Of a DNA stretch of 64,000 nucleotides, positions 36,301-48,300 are shown one piece after another. Position numbers and translations under genes: made by a program. The notes beneath the pieces were generated by a model. The model saw nothing but the letters and a program-made list of their open reading frames with translations, ran no database searches and was not told the origin of the DNA. The stretch lies in NCBI GenBank assembly GCA_011009095.1, contig VTPC01000956.1, positions 62,001 to 126,000 on the forward strand. Direction: 5' to 3'. This DNA is from Ignelater luminosus. Lineage: Eukaryota; Arthropoda; Insecta; Coleoptera; Elateridae. Positions within the stretch are counted from its first letter, which is position 1. The number at the start of each line of letters is the position of its first letter.

Positions 36301-39257
36301 TTATCACATGTTGGCACAGTTTTAACCTGTTTTGATAGATTTGTAGTTTTCATCTGACATAACCTAAGTTTCGAATTTCAATCAATCAATAATAATAAAT
36401 CAATAACTAGTTGTTTCCATCTTAATAAAATATAATTATTGTTTTTGTTGTTTACTAAATTCCCAAAACATGCCCTGCAGTCAGCACACACGCAACCTCA
36501 ATTACCTCATGAAAATTTTTAGGTTAGGTATCTGTATATGTTTACATTTTCTGCAACGCTAGTTGAAGGTCAAATTCGCCAGTGCAACTTGTACTTGCTT
36601 GAAAGATGGTACAGATTGAACGTGTTTGGAACCTGAACTTTAAAGTCAGCAACAGCCGACAACTTGTTTAGTGCAACAAACGAACACGCCAACTTGTGAT
36701 ATCTCAACTTATTACAACAAACAAACCTCTTGTTTCTAATGCAAATTGTCAATTTGACAGATAATTTTCCGGAATTAGCTAATACATGATACTTATCTTT
36801 CATTGCCTCCTGGGAACTTAAATTTTAATGATCGCATGTTATTAATTGGTGTAAATAGGATACACTATGCATTACTTCCATCAGAGCTGGGTAAGTACAT
36901 CACAAATGTACTTGAAAACCCATAAATAAATCCTTTTTTTGTACTATCGGTAATGTACTTTGTACTTGTACTTATAAATCCAAAGTTTGATTAGTACTTG
37001 TACTTGGTACTTAAATACATCTGACGCAGTATATTCAAGTACAAGTACAAGTACAGGTACTTTTCCAAATATAAGTACTTTTTCAAATACAGGTATTTTC
37101 TCAATCTATATAAGTACTACTTTTCGCATAAAATGTAAATTTTTCTATTACACTTTTCTCAGATATATCACAAGTCGCATTTATTCTATTCTTTTATTCT
37201 GTATGTGATACGGCTTTTGGTGTTTGTGAAGGTTGCAATCTGATGGTGCTACTACTAGAGATTGTCGATGTTTTATCCTTAGGTTTAGGAAAATTCCTTA
37301 TGTAAGTATATGCTGATGAGCCTAATTCCGTTTCTTTTGTTTTTTAAATTGAATTTTATATTCAAAAAAGTTTTTCATATTTTATTTTTCATTATGAAGA
37401 TAAAACTAAAGTTAACATAACTAAAAAAAAATTTATACTGTGGCTAGGATAGACATTCATCACATGTTTTTTATTATAATTTTTATACTGCTTACGTAAC
37501 AAAGAGGAAATAAATTTAAAAAAGTACTTATAAGTTAGGAAATAAGTACATTTTATCTGTATTTAAGTACTTTTGTATTTAAATACTTTTCTTTTTTAAA
37601 GTACTTAGTACTTGTACTTAAGTACTTACACAAAAATGTACTTTGTACTTAAATACATTTGTGATGTAGTTACCCAGCTCTGACTTCCATAACAACTAAC
37701 TTACACAAATAATTAAAAATTACAATTAAAATGTTCAGGAATAGTTGATAAATAATAATAATTATATAATGTAACTAAGAGACAAATGCAAAAGTCTGTT
37801 CCACATTAATAGAATATTGCATAAACAGCATATACTACTTTTACAGTTTTTTTTTAAGTGTATCTTATTGAGCTTTAGTATTTTTTTTAAGTTTTTGTGT
37901 AATTAACTATTTTCTTTTTAATTAAAATAAAAGTTTATTACCTACTCAACCAACATAATATGAACAAAGTTTTCCTTGAGAACATTGTAGGAAGCAAGAA
38001 TTTAAATAAAACCCTCATGGGTTAATCAAATAAAATTTTTTTAAATGTATTAAAATTCTAGTTTCTAAAAATCAGAGGTTTTTCAGTATAAATTGATAAA
38101 TGTTATGTACACTTATCTTCAAAACAAAACTCATGCAAGTAGTAAATACAGTTTATGTGATATTGCATTTATGTGAAACAGACTTTTTCGTTTGTGGCTG
38201 TATAATTGTTGTTCAGGTAAACATTTTTATCAACTATTCATCAATGGTTTAATTGTCACTTTATTATTTGTTTAAGTTAAGTTGTCTTTGAAGCATTTAG
38301 TGATATAAATATTTCAATTTTAAAAAGAAGTTTTAACTATTTCGACCCTAAACACAGAGAAATAAATATACATATAATAAAAATGCAAAAAACAACAAAA
38401 TATAGTAAAAATATTTTAACAATTCTAAGTTTTACAAGTGAAGGGGAACCCTGCAAAAGTAACTGTTTTTCTCATCTCTAATCTTAATTTTGAAGTATCC
38501 TACATAAGATACTTGCATGAGTGTTGGTATACTGAATCAACTCTATTTAAAAATGTCTGAAGCTTTTCGGATCTCTTTTACAGGGATCATGCAAAGATAA
38601 CTAAGCAGGGTGTTGTTCATTAAAAGTGTCTTTGTGTTCATATCTGTTGGTTTTCTGAAATATCTATTTTGCTGTCACAGAAATGTAAAATTTTGTTTTG
38701 TGGAGTTATCGAATGGTCAAGTTCAAGTATTTGGTACAGTCTGATTTAACTGTATAACATCTACAACTACATATACTATTATGAATGAATTGAAGTAAAC
38801 ATACATTATATATCTTTAATACAGAAAAACATATTGCTGGTACACCATGTGTTCGAGTTGATCTTCTACGACCTATAGTTCCATCAGGAGGGTGTAAAGC
38901 AGATCTAGAAAGTTTAGGAGATGAAACTACGGCTGCTGCAGTTGTTAATCCAAGTATTTATACAGCATATGGTCTCACGTACAGAGATTTCTTTGTGGTA
39001 AGAACATCAAAGCTATCAAAACTCTTACACATAAATTATATCGATACTTTTAGCCGAGGTTGCCAGAAACAATGAAAAAGATTTTTGAAAATATTGGATA
39101 TGAATTTCCAGATGACACATTTGAGAAATTATGGAAGATTGGTGTGGAACATGATAAAACTGGTTTAGTTTGTGTAGATACATTTAAGCAATTAATTAAA
39201 GAAACCGTACCACCACCAACGTTTATTGTTAAAGCAGACAAATGCCTTGAGGAATGA
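24324..39257 (+). CDS. EFHB: EFHB-like EF-hand protein, ten coding exons
   Basis: Exons: 24324-24374, 24426-24599, 24657-24837, 24898-25027, 25677-25859, 25918-26155, 26209-26401, 26464-26541, 38825-38997 and 39054-39257. All junctions use GT/AG, the phases match, and they give 534 codons plus a stop. Vertebrate EFHB is a microtubule inner protein of cilia and sperm flagella with a role in calcium entry. Family hallmarks seen: an N-terminal block with CLKDYRLADQ, two FGKPT / YGKPSDRGMYG repeats, the linker VNPPKTVYQV, YDPRGIWVR, and two EF-hand-like segments near DKEKTGWIPLQ and VIMDDKINYRDF. A third EF-like segment near the end reads EHDKTGLVCVDTF. Vertebrate EFHB is longer (over 800 aa), mostly at the N-terminus. 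Intron 8 (12.3 kb) is full of repeats. The gene name is inferred from motifs and order, not alignment. Confidence 0.85.
26542..27368. other. start of EFHB intron 8, nothing recognised
   Basis: Intronic AT-rich sequence. A short open stretch at 26996-27238 has no recognisable domain and no splice context that would fit EFHB. Confidence 0.5.
27369..27906. repeat. foldback/MITE, about 70-bp arms, possible 6-bp target duplication
   Basis: The ends are AGTAGTCTAATATG and its reverse complement CATATTAGACTACT. The arms continue through TAACTTTTTAACTCAGA and a GCCTAGTTTTCT block. The interior has internal repeats around AAAAAATTGATGTTTT and CCTAAAAAA. Flanks TTCATG / TTCAAG could be an imperfect 6-bp duplication. 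The 538-bp element has no coding content. Confidence 0.75.
28191..28647. repeat. foldback element, about 120-bp diverged arms
   Basis: The left arm (28191-28315) contains AAAAACACTGAATACACATT, GCTGATCTACT and ATTCAAATATTTCCTTTTG. The right arm (28515-28647) contains the reverse complement of each block in order, with moderate divergence. A more degenerate relative of the left arm lies at about 29580-29760 (GAAAGAAAT...CTAAATACACATTACC). Non-coding, in EFHB intron 8. Confidence 0.65.
28648..30112. other. EFHB intron 8, mostly unrecognised
   Basis: Apart from the degenerate relative of the foldback arm at 29580-29760, I see nothing identifiable. The right end (about 30040-30112) may be the 3' flank of the mariner remnant. 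Confidence 0.4.
30113..31143 (-). pseudogene. mariner transposase with one frameshift (DD34D)
   Basis: Almost the whole transposase is present. The first part, 31143 down to about 30428, starts MQNIEFRAVIKF and includes the helix-turn-helix region, WVPRMLT and the first catalytic D in VTGDETW. A one-base shift near 30430, just after YYAQLLLNF, moves the rest into another frame, which carries RLLHDNAS (second D), YSPDLASSD (third D) and NLKKDL. I count 34 residues between the last two D. It is otherwise free of stops, so inactivation may be recent. The frame differs clearly from the mariner at 3862, so it is a second lineage. Clear TIRs were not found. Located in EFHB intron 8. Confidence 0.88.
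31144..32385. other. EFHB intron 8, nothing recognised
   Basis: AT-rich. A tRNA-like T-loop motif near 31935 was considered and rejected. No coding frame or repeat ends are clear. Confidence 0.45.
32386..32945. repeat. repeat fragment with CAGGGTGTC and GACACTGTATA ends
   Basis: TACAGGGTGTCG at about 32741 and GACACTGTATATGGGGTG at about 32913 are repeat-end motifs of the type seen elsewhere in the window. The open frame across this segment has no recognisable domain and is most likely chance. It abuts the nested palindrome to the right. Confidence 0.35.
33007..33577. repeat. nested foldback: outer 144-bp arms around an inner inverted repeat
   Basis: The outer arms are 33007-33149 and 33434-33577; they share AAACTGCTCAACAATTGAAG, ATGGGTAACT and TTGGTTAGATTTTTATTTAT in reverse complement. 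Inside lies a second inverted repeat: GCGTTTGGTAAG plus ACCTCTGACAGCTAT at 33154-33181, against its complement at 33265-33293. This looks like one foldback inserted in another, or a two-tier palindrome. No coding content. Confidence 0.75.
34261..34452. repeat. short MITE-like inverted repeat
   Basis: AATAGCCCATATTCACCGCT at the left faces its imperfect reverse complement (AGCTGCGAATATGAGCCTAT) at the right, about 190 bp in total. Further repeats of ATATTCACCGC lie inside. Non-coding. Confidence 0.5.
35165..35243. repeat. compact 79-bp snapback with perfect 22-bp arms
   Basis: TACACCCTGTATAATACTCAAA (22 bases, shown here only as its ends TACACCC and CTCAAA) at 35165-35186 is exactly complementary to 35222-35243, with a 35-bp loop that itself contains AATATC/GATATT. 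It may be two fused CAGGGTG-type repeat ends or a very small MITE. Confidence 0.75.
35244..36873. other. EFHB intron 8, nothing recognised
   Basis: AT-rich intronic sequence. I see no coding frame, RNA gene or clear repeat ends. Confidence 0.5.
36882..37682. mobile_element. non-autonomous hAT element with perfect 8-bp target duplication
   Basis: The ends are CAGAGCTGGGTAA and TTACCCAGCTCTG, with longer TIRs including TACATCACAAATGTA. The flanking 8-bp duplication ACTTCCAT is perfect (36874-36881 and 37683-37690). Both subterminal zones carry many copies of GTACTT/AAGTAC in both orientations (for example 36945-37080 and 37520-37660), the usual hAT transposase-binding clusters. The 801 bp encode no transposase. 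Confidence 0.93.
37691..38824. other. end of EFHB intron 8, nothing recognised
   Basis: AT-rich sequence running to the acceptor TTAATACAG at 38824. No gene or repeat identified. Confidence 0.5.
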
Positions 39258-39288
39258 CTGTTTTTTATTATTAAAGAGACAAGATCAA

Positions 39289-39294
39289 AATAAA
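39289..39294 (+). promoter_or_regulatory. AATAAA polyadenylation signal of EFHB-like gene
   Basis: A canonical AATAAA lies 32 bases after the EFHB stop codon, in the 117-bp gap between the two tail-to-tail genes. Confidence 0.65.
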
Positions 39295-39374
39295 TCATTA
39301 TTATTGTACTACTAATTAAAATATACACTTAAAATAAATTTTATGTACATAAGGATTATTATGATATACACACA

Positions 39375-42300
39375 TTAACTTCTCCTTCGATTACGTATTT
39401 TCTCAGTCTTTAACCTTATTTTACTATGTTTATCATACTTATCACTAGATCTTCCATTCCTATCTCGTTCTCTCGACTGTGATTGTGACCTTCTAGATCT
39501 CCTGGAACGTTCATAAATTTCTTTTTCATTACGCAACTGATTAATATTATCCTGGTGTCGGCTTTTAACCCATTCATACGTTTCTCTATCATCACGTCTT
39601 TCTGCTTTCCTAGGATTTCTAACTTCATGCCTTCTTTCGTTAGAGGAATCTCGAGGCTTTTTAGCTTTCTGTATTTGTTCTCGTGATGAATGGGGACGTT
39701 CTGGTTTTTTATTGTGCTCTTTGGTGTCTTTTATATTTTGTTTCTGCTTCCCTTTCTTCTTTTTTTCATCATTTGATGAATCACTACTTGAAGATGAAGA
39801 ACTAGAGTCTGAAATAGATAAAAAATAATTATTACATATGGAGTTTAAAGTTCAGAAATGGGAATTATGTAGAGCTTAATAACTTTTGTGCCAGTGTCAA
39901 ATGGAATTCACTTTTAGATGCTGATGTAAATGTTCTAGTTGCAAATTTCCATGAAGTAATGTTCAGATGCATGTCACTTTATTCATTTAAAAATACTTAA
40001 GGAATCCAAGATGGTTTAGCAATACTGTTAGTGAAAATAACGAAAAAGATTATGAATGTTTTTGCAAAATACATATTTTCCTTCAGTTTATAGTAATCAA
40101 ACCATTATTCCCTTTAGGCCTGAATGGGAAGCTCTTAAAATTTATAAGAGATTTTCTTATGAATAGAATTCATCAGTATGTTAAATATGGCAGTTCTGTT
40201 TCCATCTCTGTTGAAGGATCCCATATGGGTCTCTTGCTGTTTATTGTCTCAATGGTGTGCTGATAATCTATTAAATCCTAATGTTGGTTGATAAATGCCA
40301 TAAAATAATTTTTTCAAAAATTAATAACCCTTTCACTTTTGAATATAAAATAAATAATGTCAATCTACATGTTACAGATGGGGAGTCAAGTCTGATTCCA
40401 AATTATCCTTTAATCTACATATTAACAATGTCATCTTTAAATCTTTGAAAGTTTTAGGTTTTGTTTTAAGAACAGTCCAGCTATTTTCTTACTATTAAAA
40501 AAATCAAACAACTATTTATTCAACTAATTATTTCTATTGTAATTATATCCAACAAAATTGTTCTGTGACATTGGGAAGAATTTTTCAAAGTTGACCACAT
40601 AGCAATATTTTGATAAATAAAATCTTGGATATATTACATTTTCATTAGTTCTTTTGGATTTTATTCTTTTTAACTAATTTTGTAACATTGCTTTAGTGTA
40701 CAGTTTGTTGAAAATTAAGTCAACAGTTTTTACATATGTATATTATTTTTGTATTAAGTATTGTAGATTGAAGAATACATGTGTTCGGACAATTTACAAA
40801 GCATTTTGTGATAAAATGTATTACAAATAAATAACCACAAACTTACCAATCTTACATTTACTCATTTACAATAAGAAAGTACATAAAATTTCTATTTTTA
40901 TTTAGATTAAATAATTGGCAAAGAAATGAATAATGAATAATTTTATTTTTACCAACAAATAAAAAATTATTGTTATTTTTATTCGAATAATGCCCAACTC
41001 GGATTTACTATGCCCCAGTGCATTCTACTTTGGAATTCAATTCTGTAATTTGGAATCCTAATTATAATATTTAATTCATATAATCCAGGGGGTACATAAG
41101 AAATTTCTGTATTATTATGCTTATAAGATGGGATTTGTTCAAGACAACTACGAATATCGTGATGTTTTAAATTATTTAGATTTACCAACATTGGAAGCTT
41201 GAAGAATAAAAACTGATGTGCTGTTTCTGTATAAGATTCTTAATAATATTATATACTGTCCACAACCCTTGGAGTTGATTGAGTTTATAATAATCAATCC
41301 CATACAAGCCTACAACTGGAATATTGAGAAGTGGAAATTTATATAATGACAAATAAAACTTTTTTCACTCTTCGGTTGCATCTTTTAAAATGCAAATACA
41401 AAAACTATGATATGAATTAGAAGTTATTGGGTCTTCGATTCTGTTCTGTTAATTATTGTATTTTCAACTAAATAATTATTCTTCTCCTTGGCTTGTATAC
41501 AGATGTTTAAAAGTGGTTTGCACCGTTAATGATAAATAAACAAATTACGAGGTAGACGGCCATTAATTCTCAGCCTGACAGGCTTCTACAGGTTCAAGCC
41601 TGTTCAAACCCTGTTGCTTCATAGGTGCACCTGTGTGAAGCCTACACTGTAAATATTACGGCTCGAAGAGTAGTAGTTTTTAGTAGCCAGCCAGACAATG
41701 TGATGAGTGCAAGAAAATGTCGCAGCTAACAAAAATTAAGCACTGTATGGTTATTAAATTTTGGAGTTCATTGTCACAGGAGATGAAACAATGGTTCTGT
41801 TTTATGATTCTCTATCCAAAAGGGTATCGATGATATGGTGGCTATCTGATGAAACTCGACCCAGAAAGGTGAAAGTCATTTGAGGGACAATATTCATGCC
41901 AAACATTGAGAACGATTGACAAAAGGTGTTCGATTATTGCACGACAATGCATCCATCCATATTGTCGCCATTTCATAAGCTGGCATCTGCGAATGTGGCT
42001 TTCAAGAATTGGGCCATCCGCCATGTTGTCCAGATATCTAGTGATTATTATTCATTTTCAAATTTAAAAAAGGACCTTAGGGACATCGTTTTAAGGGCGA
42101 TAATGAGTTGCACGCAGCTGTAACAGAACATTTTGAGGGAAAAACTGTAGATTATTTTTGCAAGGGTACAGAATTATTAACTGATTGTTGTAATAAATGT
42201 ACTGAAGTTAGGGAAGATTATATTGAAAAATAAAAAGTATTACATTTTACCAAGTTTATTCTTTTTATATCAGGCCGAGAATTAATGGCGCCCATCTCGT

Positions 42301-45300
42301 ATTTCACAAAGTTCCCACTACAATTTGAAATTTAAAATGATAAAAATTCTGTTGCATTCAAACTAGATTGATATAACTTGCTTTACATCTTGGTCAATCA
42401 ATCAATCAATCAATCAACCACTCCAACTCCAAGTTTTGTGCCCAACACACATACAGACTGGATTTTTTTAATTTACCTATAGAAGTTCAGTAAATAGCTG
42501 GGCTACTGTGGTAATGTCATTAGGATAGACAGAGGTTATTTATGACAGGTTGTTTACGCATAAATATGCTAACGAGTTGGCCAGTAGAACTTTGGTGGTA
42601 GGTGCCATTTCATTTCTACTTATGTAAACTATTATTTCCTTTCGTTTGCTCTTATGCATTTGTGCATTGGCAAAACAAATCCATCCACACCGTATAATAA
42701 CTACTAATAGTAGTTTCAGTGTCAAAAGTAGGCTTGAATACTATTTGTGAATTTTTCGAAGTTATGTGCATACAATTTTTACCATAAAATATGTAATTTA
42801 AATTAAGTTAACAAAATAACGGAATAAATTTCTAAAATATATCATTTTTGTTTCATTGTAAGCATCAGTTCTCAATTTGAAATGATTAACCAATAAATTG
42901 CAGTTTAACAGATTGTCAAAGGTAAAAACAAAAATGACAAAATCTAAATATCTGAATGGATTAATCACACATAGGGTTAATAAAAATCATGATTCTTTTG
43001 ATTTAAATCGGATTTAAAATTGCACTATTTAATCATGGTTTTATGGATAACGATGCTCTAAATAATAAGTTGTACATTAATTTTTTTTCTATTTAAAATC
43101 TAATTAATAAAAATAGCAGTTAATCTTTATAACAAAAATATTTATGAAAACCCCAGTGGCTAACAAACAATCAAGGGACATAATACGAAATATATTATTT
43201 TAAATTTAAAAAAATCTTTAGATAATAAAATAACACAAATGTACAAAACATTTAAGAACGTAATACACGAACATACATTTTTTGAAAAATCGTATTGACT
43301 TTATTTGATAATTTTTTAACCACTTGTAAGATGTTCTGGACATAAAAAAGTTTGATCGAGACGATAGCATCAGAGTTTTTTTCAAAAAAGATTTTCTTTT
43401 TAGAAAAATAAAATTTTTTTAATGAAAAATTATTTTTAAATAAATTTGGAGTGTGCTATCACACAGATAATTTATTCTTGAATATAAAGCTTTTTGAAAA
43501 ATAAAAATATCACCATAAGTAACGGAGATGTGATTTTTCAAAAATTTGAAAAAATTGCCTACATGTAGGCGCTTCTTGTCGCTATCAGAGTGGCATTCGA
43601 AGTGAGATACACTCAGTTTCATAAACGCCGCATGTTGAACCAATAGACTAGCGCTAGATCATCAACTTACGAGATACATATTTTTAAACTGACCAGATTT
43701 GTGGAATACAAATTCACTAAATTAAAAATAGTACTAAATATTGAATGTTTTATTAGCTTATATTGAGAAACACACAATTTACAGTTTGTTCTGCATAATT
43801 ATGATGAATAATTAGAACTGAATAAAGAAAAATGAAAAAAGCTGTTTTCTATTAAAATTATTTATGCTACACGCTGCTGTTTAAAACCAATTTTTGTTTT
43901 ATTGTTTTAATTTGTTATTGTTAAATACTAAAGGTTTGTCCAGTGTAAGGTTGATTATTGTATGTCACAATGACATTTAGCGTTATTAATTAATTAATTA
44001 TTATATTTACAGATTTTGTTTGGGTGGGGTCCTGATTATTATGATACATATAAATAATAACATTGACATAAGGTGCGATTTTAAAACTTTTCACCTTACG
44101 AAAAGTGACAGTTGAAATGAAAACGTTTTCACAAGTTTGATGTTTACATGTGACAATTGTTTTCGTAAGTGAAAAGTTCTAAAATCCCAACTAATGAATG
44201 TAAAAATTTTATTTAGAAACTGTCAAAGGTGTTGAAAAGGTTTTTCGTAACAAGCTAAGCCTAAATTAATTAAATTAAAGTTGAGAATTATGAAAGTAAG
44301 ATACAATCAAGAAAACTGTCTGTTCTTGAGTGAACATTTTGATTACTAATTTATAAAATGTAACTTGTTACCAAAATTGATAATCAAAACCATCAAAATG
44401 ACATTGTTTTCAGTTCCAAAGCTAATGCTGACATAATATTTTCGGGACACTTACACTGCATACACTTTAACAATGATACTACTATGATGAGTGATCAATT
44501 GAAAAGAAAATCAAGTAGGCTTTGAAATGTACGGATTTGTGTATTTGTATTCCAAAAATAAATTCCAAAGCTTGCTTGAGTTGTTTTTTCAAAACAGCAG
44601 TTTTAGTTAGTTTTGTTTACGCAAGTCCTTTATAAACTTTTTATTGTATTGAGGATTTATCAATTCGGGTAAAATGCATTTCATATAAAAATTTCTAAGT
44701 TTCTCAGCCATATTATCTTCCCAAAAATTGTCATCCCTTGTAATTATATCAACTTCCATGCTAAAAGGTGACCAAACAATGAAATCGCAATACCTTCTTC
44801 AAGTTATATAAAGTTGACCTTGTACTTGATGATTTCTTTTCAGCTTAATTTGGTCTCCTTCAGGTAGCAATTTTGAAATTTTCTTTTGACTCAATAGCTT
44901 CTTTAATTGGAAGCAACAGCAGCAGGACATTTTACCTCTATTACACAGTCATTGTCAACAAGCCCGTCCGGAGAAGCTGCCAAATATGATCTTTCTCTGT
45001 CTACAAAAAGCCCACAGGGTTGTACAGTTTTTTTCTTAGAATCTGAAAATGTACGAATTGCAACAGCTTCATGATCAGTACCCCATTTTGTTGATTTATT
45101 TCCAGTAAATGTAGAATATAGCATGTTATACACCAGAGAAGAACAATGTGTTGTTGCTTTTTGTTTGTAGACAGTACCAAATAATGAGGCAATTAGTCGT
45201 TTTGATCGTTCTTCTCTCCACAACAAGCAATTCCTTTGTCCTATAGTAGCTCTCTCTAGTTAAAGAATTATCATATTCAATTAAAACTAAGCTTTGTAAA

Positions 45301-48300
45301 AATTCTTCAGGTTTTTCTGCAAAATCTTTTGTTTAGAGATTCATTTGCTTCAGGACCATATTTGTACCGCTTTCTTATGTACAAGTCTAGGTAGTTCTCC
45401 TGGGGATGCATTGTACGTGATTACAGTAGCTTCACATCTTGTATTAAAAGAGTGTCTTGATGACAAATTAACTCTTTTTCCTCCAGTAAATTTCACAAGA
45501 ATAGAATTGTAGTGTTCTACAGCATTATTGTCCAGGTTTAGAACTAAGCTTTCTGCATTTCTAGCAATGAGATCAACAATCACCATTAGATCATTAAACA
45601 GACCATAAGGCTTCATATCGGGTATATAATTATTTTCATTTTCCTTCTTACCCTAACAGAAATAGGCTTCGCAGTTATCATGTTGACCAAAAATATGCAA
45701 CGGGTTATTTATAATATCCTTTCTTAACTTTTGGACTTTTTCATGATGGGGCACATTTTGATCAACATAATATCAGGTTGTGTAATAAATAATGTCGTTT
45801 TATTTATTTTACTTCAGTATCATTTATTGAATATATAGAAAAATCAATTATGTATTGTCCATTGTTATTAACAACATATTGCCATCTTTCAGGCAATTTA
45901 GTTATCCCATTTTTATAAAAACTTTCATCCTTATTATCAAAATAAAATTGAATAGCGTTTTTTATATCCTCTATTGAATTAAATGTTTTTCCATCTAAAT
46001 AATTTTGAAATCCTCTGAACAGATGATAATCAGAGGGTGCCAAATCCGGGGAAAATGATGGATGAGGCAAAACTTCCCATCCTAACTCCTTTAATTTTTC
46101 CTGTGTTAATTTTGCAGTATGTGGCTTTGCATTATCATATTGTCATACGTTGAGCAAGTTGATTGATTGTTAATTCATGGGGCAACCGCACACCATGTCT
46201 ATTTATTTTTCCTAACTTGTGTAAATGAATTGCAATAGTTTTATGACAACAATTAAGTTTTTCAGCCAAATCCCTAGTTGTTAATCTTGGATCTTCATCA
46301 ATTTGTTCAAGTAATTTTGTTTCATCAATTTCTTCAGGACATCCAGCTCTTGGTTCATCTTGTAATGAAATATCGCCATTTCTAAATTTTTCATACCATC
46401 TTTGACATTTTCTGACATTAACTGTGTTTGGCCCGTAAACTGAACAAATTTCATTTGATGCAACAGTTGCATTTACTTTTTTATTAAAAAAAAAATAAAA
46501 TTAAATGTCTTATATGTTGTTCAGTTGGTGACATTTTGACAAATTATTGTATTGCAAAAAATAAACAATTATCAAAGATGGCTGACACCAAAACAATTAA
46601 ATTTTCAAATTGAAATTAAAAAGTTACGCCATCTATATTGCAACACATCAAATACGACATTACTTTTTACACAACCTAATAATTTATTGCAGACTGTATA
46701 CCACATCACATTCTTTTAATATTGCTGAGAAGCAATCCTATGTAAAGATATTGGAACATCTGCCTTACTATCTTCTACTGTCTTCTATCAGCATATGGAC
46801 GATTCTGGTGTAATTTATGAGAAACACTGCTGTCACCATCTCCAACCAAATAGACATATTTTAGATTGTGCATTTGAACACTTTGACGAAAACCTTGAAC
46901 AATTATGTCTGACTCCATGACAGTTGAGGGAGCATTCCAATTTTTGTAATATAAGTGCTGTGGAGTTTCAATATTCTTCGATTTAGTGCGGCTACAAATA
47001 CAATAGAATTTATTCTGAATTCCTAAATACAAAACTTTTCCAGTTTCTTGGCCTACAATTACAGCTACACCAGAAAGTGCATCATAGTTAATTTTATATG
47101 AACGTTTACTTCACGCACCGTCAGCAATAACTGTAATGTAAGGAACTCCATTTTTATCAATGTGGTTTCTTTCCACAGCTATATTATATTCTTCTATTCC
47201 CGCTTGTTCTATTAACTCCCAAGCTGTTTTTCTTTTATGAACGATGATATCAGTTCTTGGTTGTTTTTGGAACGTGTGGGAACTCATACAAGGAATATCA
47301 CAGTAAGCTGTAATTTCCTGCAGTTATGAATAATCACTGCCAGTACTTATGGTTCCTAACACAAGAGACTGGTTGACATCCATTATATTGGTTGACACTG
47401 GTTCTGATGTTATAGTTTTTGTGTTATGACAATTTCTACATGCTACCTTAAAACTACACACTAATCCAACACGATTTTCAGACACAATCTTGAGAGTTCT
47501 GTTATCACATGAAAATAATCCATGATGCTGAAATGATATAATTTCACCAAAAAAATGGGAAATATTTACAATACATCTACCAGATATCTTATTCGTATTT
47601 AGTTCAATCAAAACTAACAGGACTAAATACACTAAAATACACTAAAACTGCAAACTTTATTAATTTATTATAGCAAAGCAAATTTTTTATTTAATTTGTT
47701 TCTTCACTGCACGCAACTCTTCTCGCATTGTCTTGCATACATGTTACTATGCTTCAAATTAAAATGAACTATAAAAACTGGAAACTGTTTTGCAACTTGA
47801 GATGATGCTGTAAAATAAACTTCCTTGAATTTCACAAATTTTACAAATCCTGCAGCAGTGTTTATGCAGATCATCTTTATAAAAATAGAAACTCCTTTTG
47901 CAATAATGAAGACAAGATTAATTAACAAAATTGTTTAGTATTTATAAAATATCAATCTTATTACACGAACTCGTGAATATACAATCGCTTTTGTCCCTTT
48001 CTGAATCATGAATGATAACATATCCTACAAAATCTTTACGCATTAAAACATATTATTATTGTGTTGACCTTTTTTTCTTATTACCTAGGCTGTCAAACAA
48101 CATAAGCTGTACATAAAGTCATAAGTATGCATAAGTTCGTATTGGAGCTCCGGTTAGTAGTACCCGTAGTACCCTAGTACATAAAGATTGATGCTGAACT
48201 AGTAAAGGAGTGAATCTGCATCTGCACCTACCGAACCTAATTTTGTGCACCTAGTTCGGATTCGGAGTCGGATCAGTTGCACCTGATCCGCAGAAGGAGT

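Noticed and set aside
47704..47928. Minus-strand open frame of 74 codons upstream of the Mutator-type gene
   Set aside because: Could be the N-terminus of that gene but has no matching motif and does not join in frame; left out.
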